Positions 35,051 through 46,904 of a stretch of 64,000 nt of DNA are shown here, piece by piece. How positions within the stretch are numbered: position 1 is the first letter of the stretch; every line of letters begins with the position of its first letter. Source of the DNA: Stomorhina lunata (Eukaryota; Arthropoda; Insecta; Diptera; Rhiniidae); contig OW121743.1 in NCBI GenBank assembly GCA_933228675.1, positions 19,337,651-19,401,650 of the forward strand. The letters are read 5' to 3'. The position numbers and the translations under genes are program-made. The notes under the pieces were generated by a model. It did not search any database. It was not told the DNA's origin and worked only from the letters and a program-made list of their open reading frames with translations.

Positions 35051-37525
35051 CTCTACAATCTAAACAGAGATTCTAGTCAGATCCCTCGAAAGATCGTTGA
35101 TTGAAATTACTTTTGAACCCTTTAACAAAGGACATTTCAGTCTCATGTGGAACTTTCGTAAACTCTTTTAGAACATTTGAAAGATTCTCGGTTGAAACTT
35201 TTTGGGAACCTTATACATCATGTGGAATTTTCAGAGAATTGTCGATTAGAACTTGTTAAGTCCTTTGAAAGATTCTCGCTTAAAACTACGTTGGAACCTT
35301 ATAATATTAACATTCGAAATCATGTGAAGTCTCCAGTGAATCTCTTTTAGAACCTTGAAAAAAGTTACAATTGAAATTACTTTGGAACATTATATATACA
35401 GCGTTCGAAACTTATGTGAAGCCTCTTTATGAAACTTAGAAAGATCAACGATTAAAACTATTTTGGAACCATATAAAGGTAGCATTCGAAATCGTGTGAA
35501 GTGTCCAGAGAATCGTCGATGAAAACTCCGTAAAAACATTGAAGTCTCCAGAGAATCGCCAATATAATCTTTTTTAAAAGACTGGAAAGATCGCGATTCA
35601 AAGTACTTTGGAACCTGATAAAGATAGCATTCAAAACTCATGTGAAGTCTCCAAATAATCTTTGATTGAAACTCGTTTAGAAACTTCGAAAGATTCTCGA
35701 TCAAAACTGTTTTGGAACCAGATAAAGATAGAATTCGAAGCTCATGTGAAGTCTAAAGAAAATTGTCGACTAAACCTTTGTAAGAAACTTCGAAAGTTTT
35801 TCGATTGAAACTATTTTAGAACCTTAAGAAAAAATCATTCGAAATCATGTGAAGTCTCCAGAGCATCTGGACTAAAACTCATTTAGAAACTTCGAAAGTT
35901 TCTCGATTGAAAGTATTTTGGAAACTTATGAAGATAGCATTCGAAATCAAGTGGATTCTCCAGAAAATTGTCGATTATAGCTCATTAAGAAACTTCGAAA
36001 GTTTTTCAATTGAAACTATTTTAGAACCTTATAAAGAAAGCATTCGAAATCATGTGAAGTCTCCAGAGAATCTCGATTAAAACCCGTTTACAATCTTTGA
36101 AATATCAATGATTGAATCAACTTTGAAACCTTATAAATATAGCATTTGAGGCTCATGTGAAATCTCAAGAGAAAGATACTCGATTGAAACTATTTTGGAA
36201 ACTTATGAAGAAATCATTTGAAATCATGTAAAGTCTAAAGAAAATAGTCGATTAGAACTCGTTTAGAAACTTCGAAAGTTTCTCGATTGAAACTATTTCG
36301 AAATCTTATAAAGATAACATTCAAAGCTCGAGTGAAGTCTCCAGAGAATCTTTGAATAAAACTTTGTTAAATGGTTGGAAAGATCTACGATTCACAGTAC
36401 TTTGGAACCCTATAATGATAGCATTCGAAACTCTTGTGAAGTCTCCAGATAATCTTCGATTTAAACTCGTTTAGAACCTTCGAAAGATTCTCTATTGAAA
36501 CTATTTTGGAACCTTATAAAGATAACAGTGGAAGGTCATGTGAAATCTCCAGAGAATCGTCTATTAAAACTTTTGTAGAAGGTTGGAAAGATCCACGATT
36601 AAGACTATTTTGGAACCTTATAAAGAAAGCACTCGAAATTCATATGAAGTCTCGAGAGAATCTTCGATTAAAACTCGTTTAGAACCTTCGAAACATAGCA
36701 TTCGAAGCTAATGTAGAGGCCCCAGAGAATCTTCGATAAAAACTCTTTTAGAAGCTTGGAAATATCTACGATTAAGACTACTTTAGAACCTTATAAAGAT
36801 AACATTCGATATCATGTGAAGTCTGTAGAGAATCTTAGACTAAAACTCGTTTTGAGCCTTCGAAAGATTTTCGATTAAAACTATTTTGGAACCTTATAAA
36901 GATATCATTCGAATTCATGTGAAGTCTCAAGAGAATCTTCGATCAAAACTCGTTTAAAACCTTCGAAAGATTATCGATTAAATCTAACTTTGGAACCTTA
37001 TAATTAAAGCATTCGAAGCTTATATGAAGTCTCTAGAGCACTGTCGATAAAAACGCTTGTAAAAGCTTGGAAAGATCCACGATTAAGACCACTTATAAGA
37101 TAGCATTCAAAACTCATGTGAAGCCTCGGGAAATCTTCTATTCAAACTCGTTTAGAACCTTCGAAATATCAAGGATTAAAACAACTTTGAAACCTTATAA
37201 GTATAGCATTCGACGCTCATGTGAAATCTTTAGAGAATCGTCGATAAAAACACTTTAAGAAGCTTGGAAATATCCACGATTAAGACTACTTTGGAACCTT
37301 ATAAAGATTGCATTCGAAGCTCTTGTAAAGTTTTCAGAGAATCTTCGATTAAAAATCTTCTATAACCTCCGAAAGATCCTTGATTGAAACTTTTTTGGAG
37401 GTAGCTTTTGATACTCATGTGAAGTCTAAAGAGAATCATTAATTAAAACACTTTTAGAACCTTGGAAAAATCCACGATTGAAACAAATTTGGAACCTTAT
37501 AGTATTCAAAGCTCATTTGGGACCC
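35051..37525. repeat. Satellite C, block 3
   Basis: About 24 copies of the ~104-bp unit, better preserved than in block 1. The order is AAAGATAGCATTCGAAATCA, TGTGAAGTCTCCAGAGAATC, TTCGATTAAAACTCGTTTAG, AACCTTCGAAAGATTCTCGA, TTGAAACTATTTTGGAACCT. It ends directly against a family B LINE. Minus- and plus-strand frames (35390-35704, 37067-37258) are read-throughs of the repeat. Confidence 0.92.
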
Positions 37526-39450
37526 CGAAATGATGGATGATCTAAACCAGTTCGGCAATGGCTTCAGAAGTTGATAACTCTATTATCTCCTTCATAGGAA
37601 AACTTCTTTCTTATAGAATTATTTTTTCGACCTTACGGTATACAAAGTAGCAAGCCGGGATACTCTTTGTCACTCCTGCTTTGGAACCTTGCTTTTAATA
37701 AATTTTTACGGGAATTAGGCTCTCTGCGCTTTAAAACCATTGCTTATGCAGATGACGTCGCAATTGCAGTTTCAGGCAAGTACCCAAACACTATTTCGCA
37801 ATGGCTGGAAGTCGCTCTAGTCACACTTACTGAATGGAGCGTTTCCAACTGTTTGGGAGTTAACCCCGCCAAAACCGAACTCGTTCTATTCACCAGGAAA
37901 TATAAGATTTCCCAGTTCACAATCGCAAAGCTAGAACTTGTGCTCACGGATCATGCCAAATATCTGGGAGCAATTCTGGACTCTAAGCCGTCCTGGAACA
38001 TAAACACCTAATCAAGGGTGTCTAAGTCTTCCATTGAACTGTACTCGTACAGAAGAGCTCTAGGAAACACATGGGGCCTATCCCCTTCTAATATCGCTTG
38101 GCTCTTTGAAATGGTTGCTTAACCTATACTCATGTATGGTGCTCTTGTCTGGTAGCCTGCCCTTAACAAGGCTAATCAGCCAGGATTTTTGTCAAGATTC
38201 TCAGATCTGCTGCCCTTTATGATTATGGGTGCTTCAAATGCACTTTTCGCTTTGCTGAACTGGCTTCCGGTTGAGCTAATGGCCCAAGTTGCAGCTCTTA
38301 ATTCAGCAATTAGGTTAAGAAATGCAGGTGAATAGTCTACTTCATCTTCAGGCCACTCTGCTATTCTGGATAAACTCACAATTTTCCCTGAAAACATTGA
38401 CTACTGCACTCCCTTACCCGTTTTGGAGCAATCTTTCTCTGTGGATATCTCAGGGGCACCGTTTCCAGAGATGGGACCCTGGAAATCTACTCGGATGGAT
38501 CCAAATCGGTATGTGGCATGGATGCTTCTTCATCCCATTTTTTGGAAAAAAATTAAAATTCAAGCTCCCAAAACAATGCAGTATTCTTAAAGCTGAAACC
38601 TCAGCTATTTATAGGGCGAGTAAGTGGCTTATGTACCACCGAATATACTTTAACGATATTCGTTTCTGTACGGATAGTCTTGACGCCATTCATTCTTTAT
38701 CATCGGTCTAAACGGCATCCGTTCTTATCCGTGAATGCCGGGCATCCCTAAATGAGATGGCGAGGCATTCCAACATTTAACTTTTCTGGCTATGCAGTCA
38801 CAGTTATGTACCAGGCAACATCATTGCGGACAATCTAGCAAAAGGTGGTGCTCTCCTTGGTCAGGAGAACATTGACCAACTCATATAGAACATTGACCAA
38901 CTGATATACCGCTATCAGCTTGCAAACTGCTCATCAAGCAGTTTCTCTTTAGATCCGCATAGATCAACTGGTCCATAGAAACGACCTGTTCGATTTCTAG
39001 TCTTTCATAGCCAACTTACGACAGTAAGTGTTCTGCAATCTTGGTCACCTTTCCGCACCTTTTCCACTAGACACTGTATAACAGGTTTACATGCTAGAAG
39101 ACTTAAACTTCAAAGCAACGACTACTGCTGAAGTTGTCACAACGTTGAGGAGGAAGAAACCGCCACTCATCTACTCTGTCACTGCCTAGCCCTTGCTGAT
39201 ACAGGACCCTTCATCTGGGATTTCCATTATAGCACGATCTATCAGAGATCTGAAATATCAATAGTCGCAAAATAGGCTATTTTATTGGTGCGTCCAGCTG
39301 GCTCTAACTGACCCTCTTATATACGGCAGACTAGAAATTTTACTTTTCTTTCTCCTTTGCAGGAATTACAAAGGGACCTTGTCATGGACCCAAGTGACGC
39401 GAACTTTATGGTCTGCCTCCTGCTTAGCCCAACCTAAACCAGTCTAATCT
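37526..39450 (+). pseudogene. Family B LINE: RT, RNase H and Cys/His tail
   Basis: Starting within the RT: SKPGYSLSLLLWNLAFNKFL (usual form TPQGGVLSPLLWNL), then the catalytic box AYADDVAIAVSGK (37745 region), CLGVNPAKTELVLFTRKYKI and KYLGAILDSKPSW. After several breaks comes PILMYGALVW. RNase H follows, with an EIYSDGSKS-type start near 38478, AETSAIYRASKWL, a FCTDSLDAIHSL block at 38660-38705 and NIIADNLAKGGA near 38820. The tail is NDYCCSCHNVEEEETATHLL and CHC near 39115-39190, and the 3' end carries CCCAAGTGACGC and CCTAACC-like bases. It is 5'-truncated, with in-frame stops and shifts. Confidence 0.8.
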
Positions 39451-40465
39451 AAAGTTTAAACTTAAAATTCTTCAAAATTTTGCTGCATCCTTCCCCTTAT
39501 ATTACCCTATAGGTAATTTGTATTTTACCTTTCATTCTTCCTAATCTAAGACTTTGTGTAGCTGAATTGTTTTTGCAACATTCATGTTGCCACTTTTGCT
39601 ATTGTCAACAGAATTTAAGCTGATATCCCCGGATAATAGAGGGCGTTGGGTGTATGTGCATAAAACTGTTCACCATCTATTGTCCCTAATGCAACAACAA
39701 AAATTAGCACGCAGCTTTTTGACAGATGAACACAGTCGTCATCCAACAAACTCGGTATTTATTTATTCAACGTCAGCGTCATCGCCATCATCATCCTGCC
39801 AGTGATAACAGCCTTGGCTGTCATTCATTGCTAGGCAGATTTCACTTGTAGATTAAGCCTTCCTCTGGCGTTCTTCACTACTCCGGGTATTAATGTATGT
39901 TCATTACATTGTTACCCTTCCATCAGTGAATTGTGGATATCAGTTTGTGAATATTTTGTTGAGCTCTTGTCGGCTTTCAGTTCTTTTATGTTTGTTCTAT
40001 AGGTAATCTTTTTCTAAAAATTAATTTACTATGAACGACTTTTCTTGTCGCTGGATATGCCATGTATTTCCGTGCTTTAGTTTTATTAAATTTCCATTTA
40101 TTTGTAAATATTTCTGCAATATTTTTAAACATAAATACAAAGCCTTTCCTCTATTTTTATATTCGCTTTGCATTTTGAGCTTTCAGATTCTTTTGAATGT
40201 TTTATTTTTATCATTTTCTGTAGTTTACGGAACGTGACTGTTACGCATTTTCCTATTGAGGTTTTCATATTTTTAGCTTTCATATACGCCACGTGCTAGT
40301 TTTAAGGTATAAAAAATTGTTGCCCACTTTAGGAAAGTCTAATTTATTCTTCGTTTCTTTTTACAATTTTTGTTCTTTAAAACAATTTTTTCATATGAAA
40401 AATTTTAAGAAATCAATTTTTGTTATAAAATTTGAGTGATCAAAGAATTTCAATATTTTGGCTCT
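39451..40465. other. Unassigned spacer
   Basis: About 1 kb between two oppositely oriented family B LINEs. No recognised domain. The frames at 39584-39805 and 40031-40237 lack family features. A possible host gene remnant cannot be excluded, but nothing supports one. Confidence 0.4.
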
Positions 40466-40589
40466 TTCAGAGGTTAGTTAAGACAGGTAGCCGATATTTA
40501 GTCAGCGTCACTTGGGTCCCAGAAACGGTCCCTTTATGGTACCTGCAAGGGATAAACTGGAAAAGAAAACATAGATAATTAATTGCAGG

Positions 40590-41310
40590 CCATCGGTGAG
40601 AGGCTTATTCAAGCAAGCCTGTAGCCCTTATAAAAAAGTCTATCAATGTCAATACTCGCTAGATCGGATAAATCATGCAGATAAAGTGTCCCCAGATAAA
40701 GAGTTCTCGAAATTGAAAGAGCGGGACAGTGGTATACAAGATGAGTTACCGTTACCTCCTCTTCGATGTTGTGACAGCTTCGAAAGTAGTCATGGTGTTC
40801 AAAGCCCTCTGCCATGCAGCCCAAAAATACAGTTACCTGTTAGGGTTGAGATTAGGTTGCGGAGTCTGTGGCGAGGTAGAGAAACCAAGCATTTTAAACG
40901 TTTATTGTCATAGGTGGACCATGTTTGCCTGGATATTGAAAAAGTGGTTTAAAAGGTCTAGGTATTCTGCGCTGATCCGTAAAGATTACTGATTTGCAGG
41001 CGGATAGCGGTAAGCCACAGTAGTCAATGTTGTCAGGGATATTTATGATTTTATCCAGAATAGTGGAGTGTCCAGTTTTCGAATAGGACCAGGTTCCAAT
41101 AGTGCTAAGTGTTCGACGGTGAGAGGCTTATTCAAGCCAGCTTGTAGCCCTTATAAAAAAGTCTATCAATGTCAATACTCGCTAGATTGAATAAATCATG
41201 CAGATAAAGTGTCCCCAGATAAAGAGCGCTCGAAATTGAAAGAGCGGAGCATGGTAGAGAAGATGAATTACCGTTACCTCCTCTTCGATGTTGTGACAGC
41301 TTCAAAAGTA
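40590..41310. repeat. Internal duplication in the minus-strand LINE tail
   Basis: Bases 40590-40790 (GTGAGAGGCTTATTCAAGC, ATGCAGATAAAGTGTCCCCA, CCTCCTCTTCGATGTTGTGA) recur at about 41119-41310. The copies are about 95% alike by eye and spaced about 527 bp apart. They carry the tail segment encoding CHNIEEEVT. The block is a duplication within the LINE rather than a separate insertion, because the flanking unique LINE order is kept. Confidence 0.8.
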
Positions 41311-42351
41311 GTCATGGTGTTGAAGGTTAAGCTTTTTGCCATGCAGCCCAAAAAAACAGTTACCTGTTGCGGAGTCTGTGTAGAGGTAGAGAAACCAAGC
41401 ATTTTAAACGTTTATTGTCATAGGTGGGCCATGTTTGCCTGGATATTGAAAAAGTCGGACAGCCAAGTGTTCGACTGGCAGTCAGTTAAGCATGACAAAG
41501 AGCGCCTTAGATGGTGCAGTTCTTAAGGCATCAGAATTCATTAGAGTGGATGATCTTAAAATTTTTGTGAAAGAATCAAGCTGGTTTGCCTTCGTGAGTG
41601 CAGGCCACCAAACCAGCTCACCATACATAAGTATAGGCTTGACAACCATGTCGTACATCCAGATAGTGTTAGTATTATTAAGTCCCCAGGTTTTGCCTAT
41701 GACCCCTCTACATGAGTAGAGTGAAATAGATGCTTTGGATACCCTGAATTGAGTGTTTAGGCAGCAGGACAGTTTTGAATCCAGAATGGCCCGAAGATAT
41801 TTGGACGGTCAGTGAGCACAAGTTTTAGCTAATTTAATTTTGGAAGAATAAAGTTGGGTATTTTGTATTTCCGCGAGAAAAGTACAAGTTACATTTTTGT
41901 AGAATTAACTCCCAGGCCGTTAGAGGCACTCCAACGTTTAAGTATGTCGAGAGCTATTTCAAGACGTTGTGACAGGGTGTTAATAAATTTCCTGACACTG
42001 CTATAGCCCTATCGTCCGCGTATGTGATAGTGTTGAATCTTAGAAGTTTCCACAGGAGAGGGAATAGTAAACCTCCTTGTGGGGTCGCCCGGCATGGTAC
42101 CTTCTAGATTGTAGCGATGCCCATGGTTAAGCTGATGACTATGTAGGTGAGTAGCTTATCTTCAAATGAGATAATAGATTTATCGACCCCTAAGTCCTCC
42201 TTTGCTTTCATAATCGACTCTGGTTTTATATTGTTAAAGGCGCCTTCAATGTCTAGGAAGGCGGCAAGTGTAAATTCGACGATTTTAAGAGATTTTTCAA
42301 TAAGGCTAACTAGAGAGTGGACTGCAGTCTCAACAGATTTACCTTTGTTAT

Positions 42352-42810
42352 AGGCATGCTGTGAACTGAAGAGGAGATATGGATCGATTGAAGCGAGCAG
42401 ATGCGCATCAATGATACGCTCCAGAGTTTTAAGAAGGAAGGAACAAAGACTTAAAGGTCTGAACTCCTTCGGTTTAGTATGTTTAGCCTTACCCGCTTTG
42501 GGAATGAAGACAACATTACACCAGGTGCAGGGTTCTGGTATATGAGATAGAATAAGACAAACGTCGTATATAAGAATTAGGCATGCTGTGAGCTGAAGAG
42601 GAGAATTGGATCGATTGAAGCGCGCAGATGCGCGTCAATGATGCGCTCCAGAGTTTTAAGAAGGAAGGAACAAAGACTTAAAGGTCTGAAATCCTTCGGT
42701 TTCGTATGTTTAGCCTTACCCGCTTTGGGAATGAAGACAACATAACACCTGGTCTAGGGATCTGCTATAGGAGATAGCCTAAGACAAACGTCGTATATCA
42801 GAATTAGCCA
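42352..42810. repeat. Internal duplication in the minus-strand LINE RT
   Basis: Bases 42352-42580 recur at 42582-42810: AGGCATGCTGTGA(A/G)CTGAAG, GAGGA, ATCGATTGAAGCG, TTAAGAAGGAAGGAACAAAG, CCTTCGGTTT. Both copies encode the RPLSLCSFLLKTLERIID-type RT block on the minus strand, so this RT has two adjacent copies of the same motif. Spacing is about 230 bp. Confidence 0.85.
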
Positions 42811-43400
42811 GGGCATTAAGAAATCGGCATTATGTTGCAGATCAGCTGGAATAATGCCATCCGAACCCACAGCTTTATACGGGTCGAAACTATCAAGAGC
42901 CCATTGAATTCTTTCCCTGTTAAGAGAGATCGGAGTGGGCTCAAAGACGGTGTAATTATTGGCTGTGTACGCGTTTAGGGGTATGCAGCCTGGAAAGTGG
43001 GGTTTTAAAAGGACCTCAAGAGTTTCAGATCCGCTCGTCGTCCAGTGGCCACTCCTTTTGAGTATAGGCAGCTACCGAGGGCGACATTATCAGGATTTTA
43101 TGAAGTCTGCTTGTGTGGGAAAAACCTTCGACGCCGCTAAAAAAGTTCCTCCAAGACTGTCTCTTTCTATTCCTAACTAGGTTTATGAATCTATTAACAG
43201 AGGCTTTATAGGAGGTCCAGTTAGCAGTCCTTTTCGCCTCGTTGAATAGCCGGCGACATTCTTTCCTGAGTGTCGCAATGTCTGAGGAACACCAGGGGGG
43301 TTTCTTTTTGCCATTCCTGGCGGCGAGTCTACAACCCAGATTCGTGGATTGGTCTAGTTCATCGGTTAGTGCGTTTACCGTCTGATCATCAATCATAGCT

Positions 43401-44684
43401 AACGAGAAAATCCATTTTAAAGTTTTTCATATAAAAAACTCCAAAAAGTCAATTTCTGGTATGGAAAAGCAGGGATCACAGAATTTCATTATTTTAATTT
43501 TTGACTACTAGAAAACACTTTAGCGCATTCAAATTTTATTTAGCGCAACTTTTTACAACTGCATTGTGAATAGTTAATAAGAGGGTATACAAAAAAGTGC
43601 AAGACAAATATTTAGTCCACTGTCATTCATAACGACACATAGTCACTCAGCCGTGATAGCCACTGCATGGCCAATGTCTCCACCCACTCAACCATGACGA
43701 CGTTGTATTCCGCTGGCAAGTCTTTAAAGTTGTGCATATGATAGCAGGCAATAAAATTGGTTAGCTTTGCCAAAGACATTAGGAAAGAAAAAAAAAACTA
43801 AAATAACTTTTAAACACTTAGAAACATAATTATAAGGACAGTACAATTTTCAGTAGTTTTTCCAAAGTCAAGGAGAAATATAAGTAAATTTCCGATTTAT
43901 AACATAAATATTTTAAGTCTTCTCCACAAAATAACCGGAATACCCGCCCCTCTTATAAGACCTTCCCTATAACTATTTACCTCACTTTAGTTAGCTATTT
44001 TTCATGGTGTTGCCTACCCCCAATTGTGTCTGTTTGCTAGACAAATTATAACAGCAAATAATTTGAAAATTTAGTTAGGTCTGTTCTCATTCTCAGGCAT
44101 AAAATAGAAAAGCATAACAAACATGTTGTACGACTAAGTTGTATGTATGAAGTGTGTATGTTCGAAATGCAATTGTTAGTCTGAACAAAGTCTAAAAAAA
44201 AAACTATGAAATCAGTTAACTAAAACAAGAAAAGTTTTCAGGCACTTGGGGGAAGGTAAACTAAGGAAAGTATTTAAAGATTAATACAAAGTCAGGGAAT
44301 AGATTCAGGGATTTTTGAGATCATTTTAAGTCCCTGGGTAGAGGAATTTTTACTTTTTTAGGTTAATAATATTTTGAACTGAGATAACTTCAGTTTTTCT
44401 TTTCTGGGACTCCTTCTCTTTTCAAGTCATTATTTTCTTCAACTTTTTTCTGTTTGCATTTGAATCATAAACATTTTTTAAAATTTGCTCTTGACATGTT
44501 TAGTTATTTTTGCCAGTTTTTCTATGTTTTTATTATTTTTATAGTTCTTTTAGAAGGTCTGGGAGGGAGTTCTGTAGCCCCAGAAATGTCAGCACAATCA
44601 AATGTTTATTTAAATGAATTCCCTTTAGGAAGAATTAAAGAACTGGAGAACTATTTTCGATATGGCGATATGTTGGGAACAGCT
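43401..44684. other. Unassigned AT-rich spacer
   Basis: About 1.3 kb with no recognised gene, repeat or RNA. The frame at 44454-44717 begins with a hydrophobic stretch but ends in local tandem repeats and has no family match that I can name. Confidence 0.4.
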
Positions 44685-44795
44685 ATAGGAAATAAAGGGA
44701 ACAGCTATAGGAAATAAATCGGGGGGCCATTTTTTTTGAAAGAGAAGCAACACTCAAGCATTTTTTTTGAAAGAGAAGCAACACTCAAGCAAATA
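44685..44795. repeat. Two short local tandem duplications
   Basis: GGGAACAGCTATAGGAAATA occurs twice (about 44677 and 44698). A 33-bp unit TTTTTTTTGAAAGAGAAGCA ending ACACTCAAGCA then occurs twice between 44733 and 44792. Both are exact or nearly so, which suggests recent slippage-type duplications. Confidence 0.8.
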
Positions 44796-44914
44796 TTGCC
44801 TTCAGAATTGTCTATAGTGTATAACGAATTAGGTTACTTTCTTTGTAAAAGGGATAGTAAATAGGTGAAAGGTAGTTAAAAGAAGTGATAAAGCTTTCTA
44901 TTTTATTCAACCCT

Positions 44915-45075
44915 GTAAGTCTCAGTCCCAAGACTAACTTGGCCAACTTATGGCAGTAAAAGTTCTAATTCAAATATTAATCCTGCATAATAGGATTACA
45001 TGCTAGAAGACTTAATATTCAAAGCAATGACTGCCGTAGGAGTTGTCAGAAGAGTAAGAAACTGTCATTGCTGTA
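44915..45075 (+). pseudogene. Short family B LINE tail fragment
   Basis: The phrases ACATGCTAGAAGACTTAA and TTCAAAGCAA(T/C)GACT match the tail at 39085-39130, and AGACTAACTTGGCCAACTTA resembles TAGCCAACTTACGACAGTAA near 39005. The Cys-coding part follows to about 45070. It is a truncated remnant ending beside a tRNA-derived sequence. Confidence 0.6.
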
Positions 45076-45145
45076 GGCTAACCGCCGATGGAAGATGTTG
45101 TGATAATTAATAATTTTAATAAAAATTAATAATAACAAAAATTGA

Positions 45146-45240
45146 TGTTGTCGTGACCGGGAATCGAACCCAGGCTCAATATGATATGTTATGCTTAGTT
45201 TTCGACGTGCTAACGAACTAAACCACACACATACAACAAC
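45146..45240 (-). repeat. tRNA-derived (SINE-like) sequence
   Basis: On the minus strand the sequence has a perfect RNA polymerase III B box, GGTTCGATTCC, within a T arm (CTGGG-TTCGATT-CCCGG). Upstream is an A-box-like TGGTTTAGTTCG with a D-arm-like TTAGCAC. The anticodon region (GTCGAAAACTAAGCATAACA and on) does not fold into a normal anticodon stem, and there is no clear acceptor stem, so this is not a working tRNA. It fits a tRNA-derived SINE head or tRNA pseudogene. A 68-bp part of it is copied at 46905-46972. Confidence 0.55.
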
Positions 45241-45610
45241 AGCATCCAAAATTTTTAGAAACGAAAGTGTAGGAATGAAAAGAACGCCAAAATAGAAAAT
45301 GGTTTCTTCCAGGTCATAAAAAGTTTGTTTGATTTGATGGACACAACACTTTTAAGTAGGATGGACTCAGAGGACAATTCCAATTGATTTTAATTTATTA
45401 GATAGGATGTATTGGGATGCAGCTGTTTTCAAGGTAAGCTGTATCCTATTCTTACTCTAACCTCATCGTAGTATATTCTGTTGATCAGAGCAACCATGGT
45501 GGAGGATGCGGTAAACAACCCGTGTTAGATTCTAGGTCGTGGCAAATATGAGAGGAAGTTATCTAAGAGGCATTCCAATGTATTTGGTCTTAGGGTCTAC
45601 GATAATTCTA
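45241..45610. other. Flank of mariner copy 1
   Basis: No recognised gene. The last two bases (TA, 45609-45610) are one copy of the TA target duplication of the mariner element. The left flank shows no similarity to the tRNA-derived sequence that abuts the element's right end. Confidence 0.5.
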
Positions 45611-46904
45611 AAGGGTGTTTTTTTTAGAGGTATAGAACTTCGAATTGAAATAAAACACAAGAAAATCGTTTTAATGTCCATCAATTTGGCTTTATTGGAA
45701 GGATAATTTTATGCCATTAATGTTTAAATATGATTTCGGGCATGTGGCCGCCGCGGCTGGCTCGAATAAAGCCAATTCTACAGGTCCAATTTTCAACTAC
45801 TTTTTCGAGTATATGTGCCGTATGTTGGCAATAACGCCAAGAATGTTGGCTTCCAAGTCCCCTAACGTTTCTGGTTTGTTGGCGTAGACGAGCGACTTCA
45901 CATATCCCCAAAGAAAATAATCCAGTGGTGTCAAATCGCACGATCTTGGTGGCCAATTGACAGGTCCATTCCGCGAAATTATGCGCTCATCGAATGTTTC
46001 CTTCAATAAATCAATTGTGACGTGCGCTGTGTGGCATGTAGCGCCGTCTTGTTGGAACCACAACTCATCCACATTCATGCCATCCAATTGGGGAACAAAA
46101 TAGTCGGTTATCATGGCTCTATACCGGTCTCCATTTATGGTAACTGACTCTCCAGCATTATTTCGGAAGAAGTATGGCCTAATGACTCCACCAGCCCATA
46201 GAGCACACCAAACAGTCAGTTTTTGTGGATGTAATGGCGTCTCAAGGGTCTCATGTGGATTCTCTTCACTCCAAATGCGGAAATTTTGCTTGTTGACGTA
46301 GCCATTCATAGCCTCATCACTGAACAAAATTTTGCGATGAAAATCAGCATCGAGATCAATCTCATTTTCGGCCCATACACCAAAATCACGACGCATTGCA
46401 TGGTCTCGCGGCTTTAATTCTTGCACAAGCTGGATCTTGTAAGGTCGCAAGCCAAGATCTTTGCGCAAAATCTTCCATAAAGTTGATGGACAAAGCTCCA
46501 ATTGCTGTGCACGGTGGCGAATCGATTCATTCGGGTCCTCTTCAACACTTTGCTCTACAGCGGCAATTGTTTCTTCGGTGCGCACTGTTCGACGTCGCTG
46601 CGGATGCGTATTATCACATAGAGTAAACGTAGTGCGAAAACGATCCATGGTTAACCGAATTAATTGCTCTGATGGACGATTATGTCGACCATAAAATGGA
46701 CGAAGCTTGCGGTAAACTTCGCGAACTGAACCATTATTTTCGAAATAAATTTGCACGATTTGCAAGCGTTGTTCTTTTGTCAACCTGTTCATGATGAAAT
46801 GGCAAACCAAACTAAATATTAATCACTTGACAGCTGACAAAATGGCCGCCAGTTAAAAAAGTGATGCCAACTTAAAGTTCTATACCTCAATAAAAAACAC
46901 CCGA
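45611..46904 (-). mobile_element. DD41D mariner-type transposon, copy 1 (1294 bp)
   Basis: Flanked by TA (45609-45610 and 46905-46906). Terminal inverted repeats: left AAGGGTGTTTTTTTTAGAGG continuing TATAGAACTT; right, reverse-complemented, TCGGGTGTTTTTTATTGAGG continuing TATAGAACTT. It carries one transposase gene on the minus strand. Copy 2 at 58362-59589 is almost identical outside indels, so the family was recently active. The outermost TIR bases are altered relative to copy 2 (ATGGGTG there), which may reduce mobility. Confidence 0.92.
45717..46792 (-). pseudogene. DD41D mariner transposase, copy 1 (nearly intact)
   Basis: The ATG at 46792 begins MNRLTKEQRLQIVQIYFENN, a helix-turn-helix DNA-binding start absent from copy 2. 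The catalytic region has ILFSDEA (first Asp), WFQQDGATCHTA (second Asp) and RSCDLTPLDYFLWG (third Asp). Spacing from second to third is 41, so DD41D, as in the rosa group of the mariner superfamily. Lesions: a 9-bp in-frame deletion removes the HFWL segment after the first Asp (reads SDEAMNGYV). A 1-bp deletion near the codons for NIRPHM shifts the frame, leaving a false end at 45797. The proper C-terminus (VVENWTCRIGFIRASRGG and on, stop at 45717) is in another frame. It would cut and paste DNA at TA sites if intact. Confidence 0.9.

Larger units (their letters stand above)
40466..43400 (-). pseudogene. Family B LINE on the minus strand, longest copy
   Basis: Reading from 43396 down: a pre-RT segment with RNGKKKPPWCSSDIATLRKE and LFNEAKRTANWTSYKASVNR (43025-43396). 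Then the RT with NVVFIPKAGKAKHTKPKEFR and PLSLCSFLLKTLERIID near 42380-42530, AAFLDIEGAFNNIKPESIMK near 42200, ATPQGGLLFPLLWKL, and ITYADDRAIAVSGKF near 41990-42030. A tail with CHNIEEEVTV follows near 40760, and the 3' end at about 40466-40530 complements CCCAAGTGACGCTGAC. RNase H is largely lost. Two internal duplications (40590/41123 and 42352/42582) and many stops disable it. Confidence 0.8.

Noticed and set aside
37667..38711. RT/RNase H frames as part of a retrovirus
   Set aside because: The motif order (RT, RNase H, Cys/His tail), the absence of long terminal repeats, gag, protease and integrase, and the 5' truncation all fit a non-LTR retrotransposon.
39451..40465. Host gene exons between the two family B LINEs
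   Set aside because: No domain, no convincing splice-site-bounded frame and no similarity that I can recognise; left as unassigned.
46113..46694. Plus-strand open frames over mariner copy 1 and their mirror images at 58532-59242
   Set aside because: They are antisense shadows of the transposase gene and appear identically in both copies for that reason.
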